A stretch of DNA of 9,711 bases, taken from the NCBI GenBank assembly GCA_012514255.1, contig JAAZAP010000128.1, positions 1 through 9,711 on the forward strand, read 5' to 3'. A program made the position numbers and the translations under genes. The notes beneath the pieces are model-generated. The model searched no databases and was not told the origin of the DNA. It was given only the letters and a program-made list of their open reading frames with translations. This document shows, one piece after another, positions 1 through 7,031 of this stretch. This DNA comes from Bacteroidales bacterium (GTDB lineage Bacteria > Bacteroidota > Bacteroidia > Bacteroidales > VadinHA17). The stretch's first letter is position 1. The number at the start of each line of letters is the position of its first letter.

Positions 1-242
1 CAAACAACATTTTCCTGTCAGTGCTGATAACACATGATGATATGGCTCTGCAGACCCCGGCTCTGTATGAACAGGTACAGATCTATCCCTGGAAAGAGTT
101 CGCGAGCCTGGTTGTCATGTCGGTTGTTTTCCTGATCATCATGGCATTAATATACCGCTGGAAGGATATCAGAAAGCTTTATGCAAGGATCATAGTACCC
201 GTTGTGACCCCGGAGGTGTCAGATGCCGTAGATGCCGGTTGA
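1..242 (+). CDS. C-terminal fragment of an unidentified membrane protein
   Basis: The reading frame is open from position 3 to the TGA at 240-242 and has no convincing start inside the window (an in-frame GTG lies at 21 and an ATG at 54), so it is most likely the last 79 or so residues of a gene that begins upstream. The visible part has one strongly hydrophobic stretch, about FASLVVMSVVFLIIMALIY, followed by the basic segment RWKDIRKLYARI, as in a final membrane helix with a positively charged cytoplasmic end, then a short polar tail. I do not recognise the family; it could be the end of a polytopic transporter or enzyme, or a small single-helix protein. Its last 24 nt overlap the 3' end of the oppositely oriented dihydrouridine synthase gene. 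No terminator hairpin is visible behind it. Confidence 0.55.
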   Translation, partial: NNIFLSVLITHDDMALQTPALYEQVQIYPWKEFASLVVMSVVFLIIMALIYRWKDIRKLYARIIVPVVTPEVSDAVDAG

Positions 243-1232
243 CCTGTCAAACCTGCATTCTCCCCATTTATCCCTGATCTCACCGATGATTGCACGGATC
301 TCATCAATCTCAATTGAGGTGAGCAGCCTGAGGCGTGTTTCCCTGAAGCCGGGAAGGCCTTTAAAATAGTTTGAAAAGTGGCGGCGCATCTCAAATATTG
401 CCGCTTTGCCTTCCTTATGTTCAAGCGATTTGTCAAGGTGCAGCAGCGCCAGATCTGCCTTTTCCTCTATCGTTGGTTCGGGAAGTATCTCCCCGGTATC
501 GAGATAATGGCGTATCTCCCTGAATATCCATGGTCTCCCGAAGGTTGCCCTTCCTATCATGATACCGTCAACGCCATATCTGTCAAACATCGTGAGAGCT
601 CTCTCCGGTCCGTTGACATCGCCGTTGCCAATGACCGGTATTTTCATCCTGGGGTTGTTCTTCACTTCCCCTATCAGGGTCCAGTCAGCCTCACCACGGT
701 ACATCTGTGCCCTGGTACGCCCATGAATGGTTATCCCGGCGATGCCTGTATCCTGTAGCTGCTCGGCAACCTCAATAATGATCTTGTTGTTCTCATCCCA
801 CCCGAGCCTTGTCTTGACCGTTACGGGAATCTTCACTGCTTTTACAATGGCAGTTGTCATTTCAATCATCAGAGGGACATTCTGCAGCATCCCGGCCCCG
901 GCCCCGCGGGCTGCTATCTTCCTGACGGGACAACCGAAGTTAAGATCAATCAGGTCTGGTCCGGCTTCTTCAGCCCGGAGAGCGGCATCAACCATTGATT
1001 CAATGATATGTCCGTAGAGCTGTATCCCGATAGGACGCTCATAATCAAACAGATCAAGTTTCTTTAGGCTGCTGCGGCCATCCCTGATAAGACCGTCCGA
1101 GGAGATGAACTCGGTATACATGAAATCAGCACCGAACATCTTGCAGACATACCGGAACGAAGGATCAGTGATATCCTCCATGGGAGCCAGAAAGAGAGGG
1201 CGCTCCCTTAATATAGTGTTTCCCAGTTTCAA
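219..1232 (-). CDS. dusB: tRNA-dihydrouridine synthase (DusB/NifR3-like)
   Basis: FMN enzyme that reduces specific uridines in tRNA to dihydrouridine using NAD(P)H, in the cytoplasm. With a TTG start at 1232 it has 337 residues, normal for the family. Visible motifs: the N-terminal FMN-barrel signature FLAPMED (about 14-20), DLNFGCP with the catalytic cysteine at residue 101, GAGAGML (about 110-116), VKTRLGW (138-144), the IHGRTR motif around His170, the phosphate-binding strands IGNGDV (201-206) and DGIMIGRATFGRPW (222-235), and a helical C-terminal tRNA-binding domain containing MRRHFSNYFKGLPG. The frame stays open to an ATG at 1346, but that extension lies wholly inside the upstream gene and has no family resemblance, whereas family proteins usually begin just before the KxGN...RPLFLAPMED segment. 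The TTG lies 7 nt after the upstream stop; an ATT at 1244 is an alternative (see findings). The bacterial subfamily (DusB rather than another Dus) is inferred from overall similarity. Confidence 0.93.
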   Translation of the reverse strand: MKLGNTILRERPLFLAPMEDITDPSFRYVCKMFGADFMYTEFISSDGLIRDGRSSLKKLDLFDYERPIGIQLYGHIIESMVDAALRAEEAGPDLIDLNFGCPVRKIAARGAGAGMLQNVPLMIEMTTAIVKAVKIPVTVKTRLGWDENNKIIIEVAEQLQDTGIAGITIHGRTRAQMYRGEADWTLIGEVKNNPRMKIPVIGNGDVNGPERALTMFDRYGVDGIMIGRATFGRPWIFREIRHYLDTGEILPEPTIEEKADLALLHLDKSLEHKEGKAAIFEMRRHFSNYFKGLPGFRETRLRLLTSIEIDEIRAIIGEIRDKWGECRFDRSTGIYGI

Positions 1233-1239
1233 TGACTGA

Positions 1240-1983
1240 TTAATGGTTCTCCTCCTGGTCAGTCCCGAAAAGGGTGGGAGAGAGGTCTCTCCTGACCATC
1301 TCGTTCTTGCGGAAGACATAAACCACTCCGTACCTTTCGGCGCCAATCCTCTTCTCGTCTTCAGGCAGCGAAGAAAAACCGGCTTCGATCTCGTTCCAGA
1401 GAGTGGTTATCAGCTCATCCACTTCCCGGCGCATGTCCGAGGTTTTGTTTACGCACTCCGAAGCCCTTAGGTTGATGGTCTTATAATGATTCCGTGTCTC
1501 GAGAAATTTTTCATAACGTACCTTGACCACAGCAATTGTCGGATTGGTAACAGGACTGCTTCCCTTCCTGATCCTGTATTCCTCTCCGTCAATGATCCGT
1601 TTGCCCCATGCAACCAGTTCGTTCTCAGTAGTGAGCGAGGGGAGGGTGGCATCATCTGTAGCTATTCCGTAGAATGACCTGGTCTCCGGAGGCAGCTCAC
1701 CCCTGACTATGGCCATGTTCATTACCCTGATAAAATGGGTTATGTATAACCTTGCTTTTCTTGCTGTCTCCTGGTTTCTTTTTGCCTTTTCAGTCTGGTT
1801 AACCAGGGTCTGACGCTGATGGCTGATTGAGTTTTCAAAAAGAGGCAATATAGCCTGAATCTTTACAAGAGTTTTCATTGAAAAGGCAAGCCTGAAAGGA
1901 GGTATCTCCTTGCTTATCTCAACGGCTCTCTTCAATGCTCTCAAACGTGCTGAATCAGTATTGGGAAGACGGCGATAGGGCAT
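1240..1983 (-). CDS. Conserved protein of unknown function, probably Bacteroidetes-restricted
   Basis: A 247-residue soluble protein with no signal peptide, membrane helix or recognisable catalytic motif. It opens with MPYRRLPNTDSARLRAL, is rich in charged helical sequence over about 30-100 (including a segment around 74-95, ARKARLYITHFIRVMNMAI), has a less helical middle (GELPPETRSFYG and LPSLTTENELVAWG), a VTNPTIAVVKVRYEKFL stretch at 145-161, a second helical region at about 160-205, and ends with YGVVYVFRKNE and a polar tail. The pattern suggests two helical bundles, but this is inference. From memory, similar proteins occur as unnamed proteins in other Bacteroidetes; I cannot attach a domain name. 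It is the first gene of a two-gene unit with the dihydrouridine synthase (7-nt gap to the TTG start), which hints at a link to tRNA or translation but proves nothing. The ATG at 1983 has no strong ribosome binding site. Confidence 0.85.
   Translation of the reverse strand: MPYRRLPNTDSARLRALKRAVEISKEIPPFRLAFSMKTLVKIQAILPLFENSISHQRQTLVNQTEKAKRNQETARKARLYITHFIRVMNMAIVRGELPPETRSFYGIATDDATLPSLTTENELVAWGKRIIDGEEYRIRKGSSPVTNPTIAVVKVRYEKFLETRNHYKTINLRASECVNKTSDMRREVDELITTLWNEIEAGFSSLPEDEKRIGAERYGVVYVFRKNEMVRRDLSPTLFGTDQEENH
1251..1256 (-). promoter_or_regulatory. Shine-Dalgarno-like AGGAGG near the dihydrouridine synthase start
   Basis: A perfect AGGAGG on the minus strand lies inside the last codons of the upstream gene (Gln-Glu-Glu). 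It is 18 nt from the preferred TTG start at 1232, too far for ordinary use, but 6 nt from an in-frame ATT at 1244-1242. It may be a real ribosome binding site or simply a by-product of coding GAG-GAG. Confidence 0.3.
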
Positions 1984-2013
1984 AAAAAGGTCTTAAAGAG
2001 CTTAGATAATATG

Positions 2014-2043
2014 CGAATATACATGCTTATTATAATTTAACAA
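2014..2043 (-). promoter_or_regulatory. Putative Bacteroidetes-type promoter for the unknown gene and dihydrouridine synthase
   Basis: On the minus strand a TTG (2043-2041) is followed after 19 nt by TATATTCG (2021-2014), which matches the Bacteroidetes -7 consensus TAnnTTTG at five of its six fixed positions; the spacing fits the known -33/-7 arrangement of this phylum. Transcription would begin around 2007, giving a leader of roughly 24 nt before the ATG at 1983. It lies in a 147-bp AT-rich divergent spacer. The match is by eye only. Confidence 0.4.
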
Positions 2044-2130
2044 TGCCCTTCGCAATTAAAATGACTGATTTACTGGAAAAAGTCAGCAGCACTTGCTATA
2101 TTAGCATACAGATATAAAATATTTGCAGAT

Positions 2131-3516
2131 ATGTTTGAAAAAGAAGTTTACATTAACCGCCGTCAAAGACTTAAGTCTCTGATGAACAATGGAATAGCGC
2201 TATTTATCGGGAATGTTGAATCACCGATGAACTACCCGGAAAATACCTATCACTGGAGACAGGACAGTGATTTCCTCTATTTTTTCGGTATTGACCTGCC
2301 GGGTCTGGTCGGCCTGATTGATTTCAATTCAGGTGACGAGGTTGTGTTTGGCAATGATTTTACAGTGGATGACATAGTTTGGATGGGCCCGCAGCCGACA
2401 GTGGCCGAGCTTGCATCCGGAGCGGGAGTAGGAATGACGAATCCGATGGCAAAACTTGCAGATATGGTACATGAGGCCCTGGACAAGGGCAGGGAGATAC
2501 ATTTCCTTCCTCCTTACCGGGCTGAAACAAAGATGACCCTGGGAGCTCTTCTCAGGGAGAATCCCTGCCAGATGAAGACCAGGGCTTCGGAACAGTTGAT
2601 CAAATCAGTAGTTTCGCTAAGATCGATCAAGGAGGATATAGAGATTGCCGAGATAGAGAAGGCAGAGGATATTTCCTGCGAGATGGAGACCACGGCAATG
2701 CAGATGTGCAAGCCCGGTATGACGGAGCAGGAGATTTACGGTGTTCTGCAGGGCATTGCCTTCTCGCATGGAGCAGGGCCGGCCTATCCGATCATCCTTA
2801 GCATCAACGGGCAGACGCTGCATAATCATGTCCATGTGAATGTGCTCAGGGAAGGGAGGATGATGGTGACCGACTGCGGTGCAGAATCAAACATGCACTA
2901 TTCTGCTGACCTGACACGGACCACACCTGTTGGAGGCAGGTTCAGCCAGCGCCAGAAGGAGATATATGAGATAGTGCTTAAAGCCAATACTGAAGCTATC
3001 AGGGCTGCCGGTCCGGGTATCTCCAACCTCGACCTGCATCTCAATGCCTGGAGGATAATTGCCTCAGGCCTTAAGGATCTCGGGTTCATGAAAGGTGACG
3101 TTGACGAAGCTGTTGCTGCCGGAGCCCCTGCTCTCTTCATGCCCCACGGACTGGGTCATATGATGGGACTTGATGTTCATGACATGGAAGCTCTCGGTGA
3201 GAATTATGTGGGTTACAATGATGAGGTCAAGCGCAGCACTCAGTTCGGGCTCCGGTCTCTTCGCTTTGCGTTGCCCTACAAACCGGGACATGTCTTTACC
3301 GTTGAGCCGGGAATCTACTTCATACCTGAGCTGGTAGCCAAATGGAAGAGTGACGGGCTTCACAGGGAATTCATTAACTATGACAGGGTGGAGAGTTATC
3401 TTGATTTCGGCGGAATCAGGATTGAGGATGATGTTTTGATTACCCCAACCGGTTCCAGGATGCTGGGCAAGACGGCACCAAAAACCGTGGAAGAGATTGA
3501 GGAAATCTGCAGGTAG
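2131..3516 (+). CDS. M24B metallopeptidase: Xaa-Pro aminopeptidase / prolidase
   Basis: Cytoplasmic dinuclear-metal peptidase that cleaves the bond before proline, releasing an N-terminal residue from peptides (aminopeptidase P) or splitting Xaa-Pro dipeptides (prolidase). Its 461 residues show an N-terminal AMP_N domain (about 5-140, with the DSDFLYFFGID signature at 45-55) and a C-terminal pita-bread domain (about 170-440). All five expected metal ligands are visible: Asp248 (TDCGAE), Asp260 (YSADLTRT), His343 (PHGLGHMMGLDVHD), Glu392 (TVEPGIYF) and Glu432 (GGIRIEDDV); His231 and His233 lie in the substrate-binding INGQTLHNHVH region. The FGLRSLR segment (372-378) before the fourth ligand and the TVEEIEEIC tail resemble the human-type prolidase PEPD more than E. 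coli PepP, so dipeptidase activity is possible. Start ATG 2131 gives the usual family beginning. It is a single-gene unit between divergent and convergent neighbours, ended by the hairpin at 3553-3587. Confidence 0.93.
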   Translation: MFEKEVYINRRQRLKSLMNNGIALFIGNVESPMNYPENTYHWRQDSDFLYFFGIDLPGLVGLIDFNSGDEVVFGNDFTVDDIVWMGPQPTVAELASGAGVGMTNPMAKLADMVHEALDKGREIHFLPPYRAETKMTLGALLRENPCQMKTRASEQLIKSVVSLRSIKEDIEIAEIEKAEDISCEMETTAMQMCKPGMTEQEIYGVLQGIAFSHGAGPAYPIILSINGQTLHNHVHVNVLREGRMMVTDCGAESNMHYSADLTRTTPVGGRFSQRQKEIYEIVLKANTEAIRAAGPGISNLDLHLNAWRIIASGLKDLGFMKGDVDEAVAAGAPALFMPHGLGHMMGLDVHDMEALGENYVGYNDEVKRSTQFGLRSLRFALPYKPGHVFTVEPGIYFIPELVAKWKSDGLHREFINYDRVESYLDFGGIRIEDDVLITPTGSRMLGKTAPKTVEEIEEICR

Positions 3517-3552
3517 GGCACTGCCCCATAGATAAATAGGCAATTGGATGAT

Positions 3553-3587
3553 GTAGCGGCGGATCGGTGAGACCCGTCGCTACTTTT
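3553..3587 (+). terminator. Rho-independent terminator after the M24 peptidase gene
   Basis: GTAGCGGCGG (3553-3562) pairs with CCGTCGCTAC (3574-3583), ten pairs including one G-U wobble, around an 11-nt loop, followed on the plus strand by TTTT (3584-3587). It starts 36 nt after the peptidase stop codon, so it suits rightward transcription. Read leftward, the hairpin has no following T tract and would be a poor intrinsic terminator for the respiratory operon. The stem may also be a copy of a dispersed palindromic repeat. Confidence 0.6.
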
Positions 3588-3595
3588 ATGCATGT

Positions 3596-4330
3596 TCAAT
3601 ATGATTTATGATATTCCCGGTTCAGCCTGGCAATATTGAACAATTTGATCTGTTTGGGGCACTGTGCCTCACAGGCGCCAGTATTGGAGCAGCTACCGAA
3701 TCCCTGTTTATCCATCTCGGCAATCATGGCCAGTACTCTCTCTTTTGCCTCGGGGCGGCCTTGTGGCAGGAGGGCATATTGTGACACCTTGGCCGAGACG
3801 AAGAGCATGGCCGAGGCATTCTTGCATGCCGCCACACAGGCTCCGCAGCCGATGCATACCGATGCATCAAAGGCAAGGTCGCTGTTATGCTTACGCACCG
3901 GCATGGTGTTTGCCTCAGGGGCCGCCCCTACAGCCACCGAGATAAAGCCACCTGCCTGCTGGATCCTGTCAAAGGCGGTGCGGTCAACCATCAGGTCTTT
4001 GATAACCGGGAACGACTTCGCCCGCCAGGGTTCAATGACAATGGTCTCCCCATCCCTGAAGTATCTCATTGAGAGGAGGCATGTAGTAAGACCTTTTACC
4101 GGGCCGTGAGGGTAGCCGTTGATGTACATCCCGCAGCTGCCACAGATACCTTCATGGCAGTCGTGCTCAAAGGTAACGGGCTCCTCGCTCCTGGCAATAA
4201 GAGTTTCATTGAGATAAGTAAGCATCTCTATAAAAGACATCTCGGGAGAAACCCCGTCAAGATCATAGGTGACAAATGATCCCCTGGAGAGGGCATCCTT
4301 CTGCTTCCATATTTTTAGCTTGAGCTTCAT
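3596..4330 (-). CDS. frdB: Fumarate reductase / succinate dehydrogenase iron-sulfur subunit
   Basis: Electron-transfer subunit that carries electrons between the quinone site in the membrane cytochrome and FAD in the catalytic subunit, on the cytoplasmic face. Its 244 residues are of usual length. An N-terminal plant-type ferredoxin domain carries the [2Fe-2S] ligands Cys58, Cys63, Cys66 (CHEGICGSC) and Cys84. The C-terminal domain has Cys159, Cys162, Cys165 (CIGCGAC) with Cys224 before Pro225 for [4Fe-4S], and Cys169, Cys214, Cys220 for [3Fe-4S]; all eleven expected cysteines are present. It is the third gene of the operon, 22 nt after the flavoprotein stop, with a good AAGGA ribosome binding site 6 nt before ATG 4330. 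The sequence does not decide between fumarate reduction and succinate oxidation, so frdB could equally be called sdhB. Confidence 0.96.
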   Translation of the reverse strand: MKLKLKIWKQKDALSRGSFVTYDLDGVSPEMSFIEMLTYLNETLIARSEEPVTFEHDCHEGICGSCGMYINGYPHGPVKGLTTCLLSMRYFRDGETIVIEPWRAKSFPVIKDLMVDRTAFDRIQQAGGFISVAVGAAPEANTMPVRKHNSDLAFDASVCIGCGACVAACKNASAMLFVSAKVSQYALLPQGRPEAKERVLAMIAEMDKQGFGSCSNTGACEAQCPKQIKLFNIARLNREYHKSY

Positions 4331-4336
4331 ATCTTA

Positions 4337-4341
4337 TCCTT
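4337..4341 (-). promoter_or_regulatory. Ribosome binding site of the iron-sulfur subunit gene
   Basis: AAGGA on the minus strand, 6 nt before the ATG at 4330 and within the 22-nt gap behind the flavoprotein gene. It is one of the clearer Shine-Dalgarno sequences in the window and fixes the start of the third gene of the operon. Confidence 0.6.
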
Positions 4342-4352
4342 GAAAGGTTTTA

Positions 4353-6269
4353 CTACTTGTAACTTCTCTGTTTCAGTTCCACGAATTCAAATTTCAGCTC
4401 CTCTTTATGCAGTACCGGTGGCCGGTCTTCATTATATTCCCAAACGGCAACGTAAGCATATTCATCATCATTTCTCAGGGCCTCATGGTCAGGCGTCTGG
4501 CTCTCTTCCCTGAAGTGGGCACCGCATGACTCTTTCCTGTTCAGAGCGTCTGTGATCATCAGTTCTCCAAGCTCCAGGAAATCGGCAACCCTGCCTGCCT
4601 TCTCCAGCTCCTGGTTCAGCTCATCAGTCTTGCCCGGCACAAGCAGGTCCTTCCAGAACTCTTCCCTCAGTTCGCGGATCATTCCGAGAGCTTCTGTCAG
4701 GCCCTCTTCGTTTCGTGTCATGCCGCAATGGTCCCACATGATCTTGCCGAGTCTCTTGTGGAACGTTGTCGGGGTCTGCTTTCCTCTCACGGAGAGCAGT
4801 TTATTGATCTTCTCCACTGTTCTGGTTTCAGCTTCTTGAAATTCAGGTAAATCAGTTTTGATCTTTGGCGTTTTGATCTCTGAAGCAAGATAATTGCTTA
4901 TTGTGTAGGGCAATATGAAATAGCCATCGCCGGCACCCTGCATCAGGGAACTAGCTCCCAGTCTATTTGCGCCGTGGTCTGAGAAATTTGATTCGCCAAC
5001 AGCGAAGAGGCCCGGGATGGTTGTCATCAGCTCATAGCTGACCCAGAGACCTCCCATAGTGTAATGGCCAGCCGGGTAGATTCTCATCGGTTCAGTATAG
5101 GAGTCTATTCCCGTGATATCCTTGTACATATCGAAGAGGTTACCATACTTCTCTTCGATAGCCTTTTTACCCTGTTTTTTTATCGCATCGCGAAAATCAA
5201 GGTTCACTGCCAGTCCTGTGGGGCCCACCCCGTATCCCGCATCGCATCTCTCCTTGGCAGCCCGTGAGGCCACGTCGCGAGGCACCAGGTTGCCAAAGGC
5301 AGGGTAACGGCGTTCAAGATAGTAATCGCGATCTTCTTCGGGTATCTCATTGGCGGGCCGTTTGTCCCCCTTGTTTTTAGGTACCCATACGCGACCGTCA
5401 TTACGAAGTGATTCTGACATCAGGGTCAGCTTGCTCTGGAACTCATTCATCTGGGGGACGCTGGAGGGGTGTATCTGGACGAAGCTGGGGTTGGCAAAAG
5501 CGGCCCCTCTCTTGTAGGCGCTCCAGGCTGCAGATGCATTTGAGTTGACAGCCAGGGTGGAGAGATAATAGATGGTGCCATAACCGCCCGTGGCAAGAAC
5601 AACTGCGTGTGCCGAGTGTCTCTCTATCTCGCCGGTGAGCAGGTTCCTGGTGATAATTCCCCTTGCCTTTCCGTCAACTACCACCAGGTCAAGCATCTCA
5701 CGGCGGGGATACATGGTTATGGTCCCTTCTTTTATCTGCCTGACGAGTGATGAGTAGGCTCCCAGCAGTACCTGCTGCCCTGTCTGACCCCTGGAATAAA
5801 ATGTACGTGATACCTGTACACCGCCGAAAGAGCGCGTAGTCAGCGTGCCGCCGTATTCACGCGCAAAAGGAACCCCGATGGCAGTGAAGTGATCAATGAC
5901 CTGGTTGCTGACTTCAGCTATCCTGTACACATTGGCTTCACGCGCCCTGAAGTCGCCCCCCTTGATGACGTCATAGAACAGCTGGTATACACTGTCACCA
6001 TCATTTTTGTAGTTTTTGGCAGCATTGATACCGCCCTGGGCTGCCACTGAGTGGGCCCGGCGTGGTGTATCCTGGTAACAGAAGACCTTTACATTGTATC
6101 CCAGCTCACCCAGAGCCGACGCAGCCGGGGCGCCTGAGATACCCGTTCCCACAACAATGATTTCAAGCTTTTTCTTGTTGGCAGGACTGACCAGCCTTGC
6201 ATTTTCCTTGTAATGTGTCCACTTATCCTGCAGCGGACCTTCAGGGATCTTTGAGTCGAGAGTTATCAT
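4353..6269 (-). CDS. frdA: Fumarate reductase / succinate dehydrogenase flavoprotein subunit
   Basis: Catalytic subunit that interconverts fumarate and succinate with covalently bound FAD on the cytoplasmic side of the membrane. The 638-residue protein has the Rossmann FAD motif GTGISG (41-46), the histidine for covalent 8-alpha FAD attachment at His73 ([11 protein letters not shown]), and active-site residues matching the E. coli enzyme: His267 (QIHPSS), Ser285-Glu286, Arg331 (VPRD, the expected proton donor), His402 (GHYTMGG) and Arg436 ([10 protein letters not shown]). The helical C-terminal part (about 475-600) includes [16 protein letters not shown] and the family tail. An unusually hydrophilic 30-residue stretch (about 298-325) before the catalytic arginine and the total length fit the group of enzymes with a single di-heme cytochrome, as in Bacteroidetes and Wolinella. 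It begins 18 nt after the cytochrome stop codon and is followed after 22 nt by the iron-sulfur gene. The name sdhA would be equally valid. Confidence 0.96.
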   Translation of the reverse strand: MITLDSKIPEGPLQDKWTHYKENARLVSPANKKKLEIIVVGTGISGAPAASALGELGYNVKVFCYQDTPRRAHSVAAQGGINAAKNYKNDGDSVYQLFYDVIKGGDFRAREANVYRIAEVSNQVIDHFTAIGVPFAREYGGTLTTRSFGGVQVSRTFYSRGQTGQQVLLGAYSSLVRQIKEGTITMYPRREMLDLVVVDGKARGIITRNLLTGEIERHSAHAVVLATGGYGTIYYLSTLAVNSNASAAWSAYKRGAAFANPSFVQIHPSSVPQMNEFQSKLTLMSESLRNDGRVWVPKNKGDKRPANEIPEEDRDYYLERRYPAFGNLVPRDVASRAAKERCDAGYGVGPTGLAVNLDFRDAIKKQGKKAIEEKYGNLFDMYKDITGIDSYTEPMRIYPAGHYTMGGLWVSYELMTTIPGLFAVGESNFSDHGANRLGASSLMQGAGDGYFILPYTISNYLASEIKTPKIKTDLPEFQEAETRTVEKINKLLSVRGKQTPTTFHKRLGKIMWDHCGMTRNEEGLTEALGMIRELREEFWKDLLVPGKTDELNQELEKAGRVADFLELGELMITDALNRKESCGAHFREESQTPDHEALRNDDEYAYVAVWEYNEDRPPVLHKEELKFEFVELKQRSYK

Positions 6270-6287
6270 AATTATGGTTGCTTCAGA

Positions 6288-6932
6288 TTATTTGAAAAGC
6301 CAGATTGCAAGAGGTATGATGGCAAATCCTGCCGGAAGAGCTATCGCATAGATAAGTGAGATCACCCTGATGACCGGTTTCCAGAACTCGTTTGACCAGC
6401 CCAGGGTTTGGAAAGCCGACTGCAGGGCGTGATAGAGGTGTAATCCGAGAATCAGGAAACACACCCAGTAAAGGATCACATAACCCGGAACCGCAAAGAG
6501 GCGGTATGCAACAGCATAGAAGTTCTCCGGATCGCCTTCAACCAGTCCCAGCTTGATGAAGTAAAAGTTGAAAAAGTGGATTACCAGAAAGATTAAAACC
6601 GAACCACCAGTCCAGATCATGAATTTCGAGAAGGCTGAGGTTTCGGATCTGTTCCTGACAGCATACCTTACCGGCCTGGAGAGCCAGTTCTGTATCTGAA
6701 GGAAGATACCGTAAGCAATGTGGATCATGATTACAAGGAAAAGCAGTATCTCCACCACCTTGACGAGAGGGAATGTAGCCATGAAATGTGCTGCATTGTT
6801 GAAAGGCTCCGGGTCACTCCTCAGGAGCATCAGGTTAATGCCCAGATGTACCGGCAGGAAGAGCAGGAGGAACAAACCGGCGAGTGCCATCACAAATTTC
6901 TTTGAGACGGCCGAAAAGAGAATCTTGTTCAT
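6288..6932 (-). CDS. frdC: Fumarate reductase / succinate dehydrogenase cytochrome b subunit
   Basis: Membrane anchor that binds two hemes b and the quinone. The 214 residues contain five hydrophobic helices at about 13-37, 55-82, 103-127, 145-172 and 186-212, the layout of the single-anchor (type B) complexes. Candidate axial heme histidines, one per helix, are His29, His71, His119 and His165 (or His168 in GLHLYHALQSAFQTLGW, a motif I associate with Bacteroidetes members). The glutamate that sits two residues before the fourth-helix heme histidine in Wolinella FrdC is not evident here (Gly163 if His165 is the ligand). It is the first gene of the operon, starting at ATG 6932 behind a putative promoter about 60-90 nt upstream. 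The protein starts with MNKILFSAVSKKFVMALAGL, typical of the family, which supports this start. The name sdhC would be equally valid. Confidence 0.94.
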   Translation of the reverse strand: MNKILFSAVSKKFVMALAGLFLLLFLPVHLGINLMLLRSDPEPFNNAAHFMATFPLVKVVEILLFLVIMIHIAYGIFLQIQNWLSRPVRYAVRNRSETSAFSKFMIWTGGSVLIFLVIHFFNFYFIKLGLVEGDPENFYAVAYRLFAVPGYVILYWVCFLILGLHLYHALQSAFQTLGWSNEFWKPVIRVISLIYAIALPAGFAIIPLAIWLFK

Positions 6933-6994
6933 CGGCTATGTACTTTAGTGGTCAGGGTTATTTGAAAGATCGGGGAAAAGTCTTTACTTCCATG

Positions 6995-7024
6995 TAAATT
7001 TATAAAGTTTTTCTCCTATAACAA
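6995..7024 (-). promoter_or_regulatory. Putative Bacteroidetes-type promoter for the frdCAB operon
   Basis: On the minus strand TTG (7024-7022) is followed after 19 nt by TAAATTTA (7002-6995), matching the -7 consensus TAnnTTTG except at the last base. Predicted transcription start is near 6988, which leaves a leader of about 55 nt before ATG 6932. It lies in the 99-bp spacer shared with the divergent hydrolase gene, so the two promoters may overlap. Spacer AT-richness makes a chance match possible. Confidence 0.35.
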
Positions 7025-7031
7025 ATAAACA

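Noticed and set aside
378..1017. Rightward open frames of 126 and 96 residues within the dihydrouridine synthase gene
   Set aside because: They are antisense shadows of a clearly homologous gene, with no protein-like motifs of their own.
1233..1346. Upstream extension of the dihydrouridine synthase frame to an ATG at 1346
   Set aside because: The 38 extra residues lie wholly inside the upstream gene in another frame, are compositionally unlike the family, and the conserved N-terminus begins at about 1232.
2093..2125. Candidate promoter for the M24 peptidase (TTG at 2093-2095, AATATTTG at 2118-2125; or TATATTAG at 2097-2104)
   Set aside because: The first has a 22-nt spacing, lacks the leading T of the -7 box and would start transcription at the ATG itself; the second has no TTG at the expected distance. 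Neither is good enough in such AT-rich DNA.
3516..3526. Inverted repeat GGGCA-C-TGCCC across the M24 peptidase stop codon
   Set aside because: A one-base centre cannot form a hairpin loop without breaking pairs, and there is no T tract; the hairpin at 3553-3587 is a far better terminator.
3064..3543. Leftward 159-residue open frame opposite the M24 peptidase
   Set aside because: It covers the metal-ligand part of the peptidase on the other strand and has no family-like features; coding constraint is explained by the peptidase.
3636..4109. Rightward 157-residue open frame within the iron-sulfur subunit gene
   Set aside because: Antisense to a gene whose eleven cluster cysteines are all conserved; the translation is rich in arginine, serine and alanine without domain features.
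3596..7031. The respiratory operon and hydrolase as part of a novel system
   Set aside because: All three respiratory subunits keep every expected cofactor and active-site residue and the usual gene order; the hydrolase is an ordinary superfamily member with only chance-level contextual linkage.
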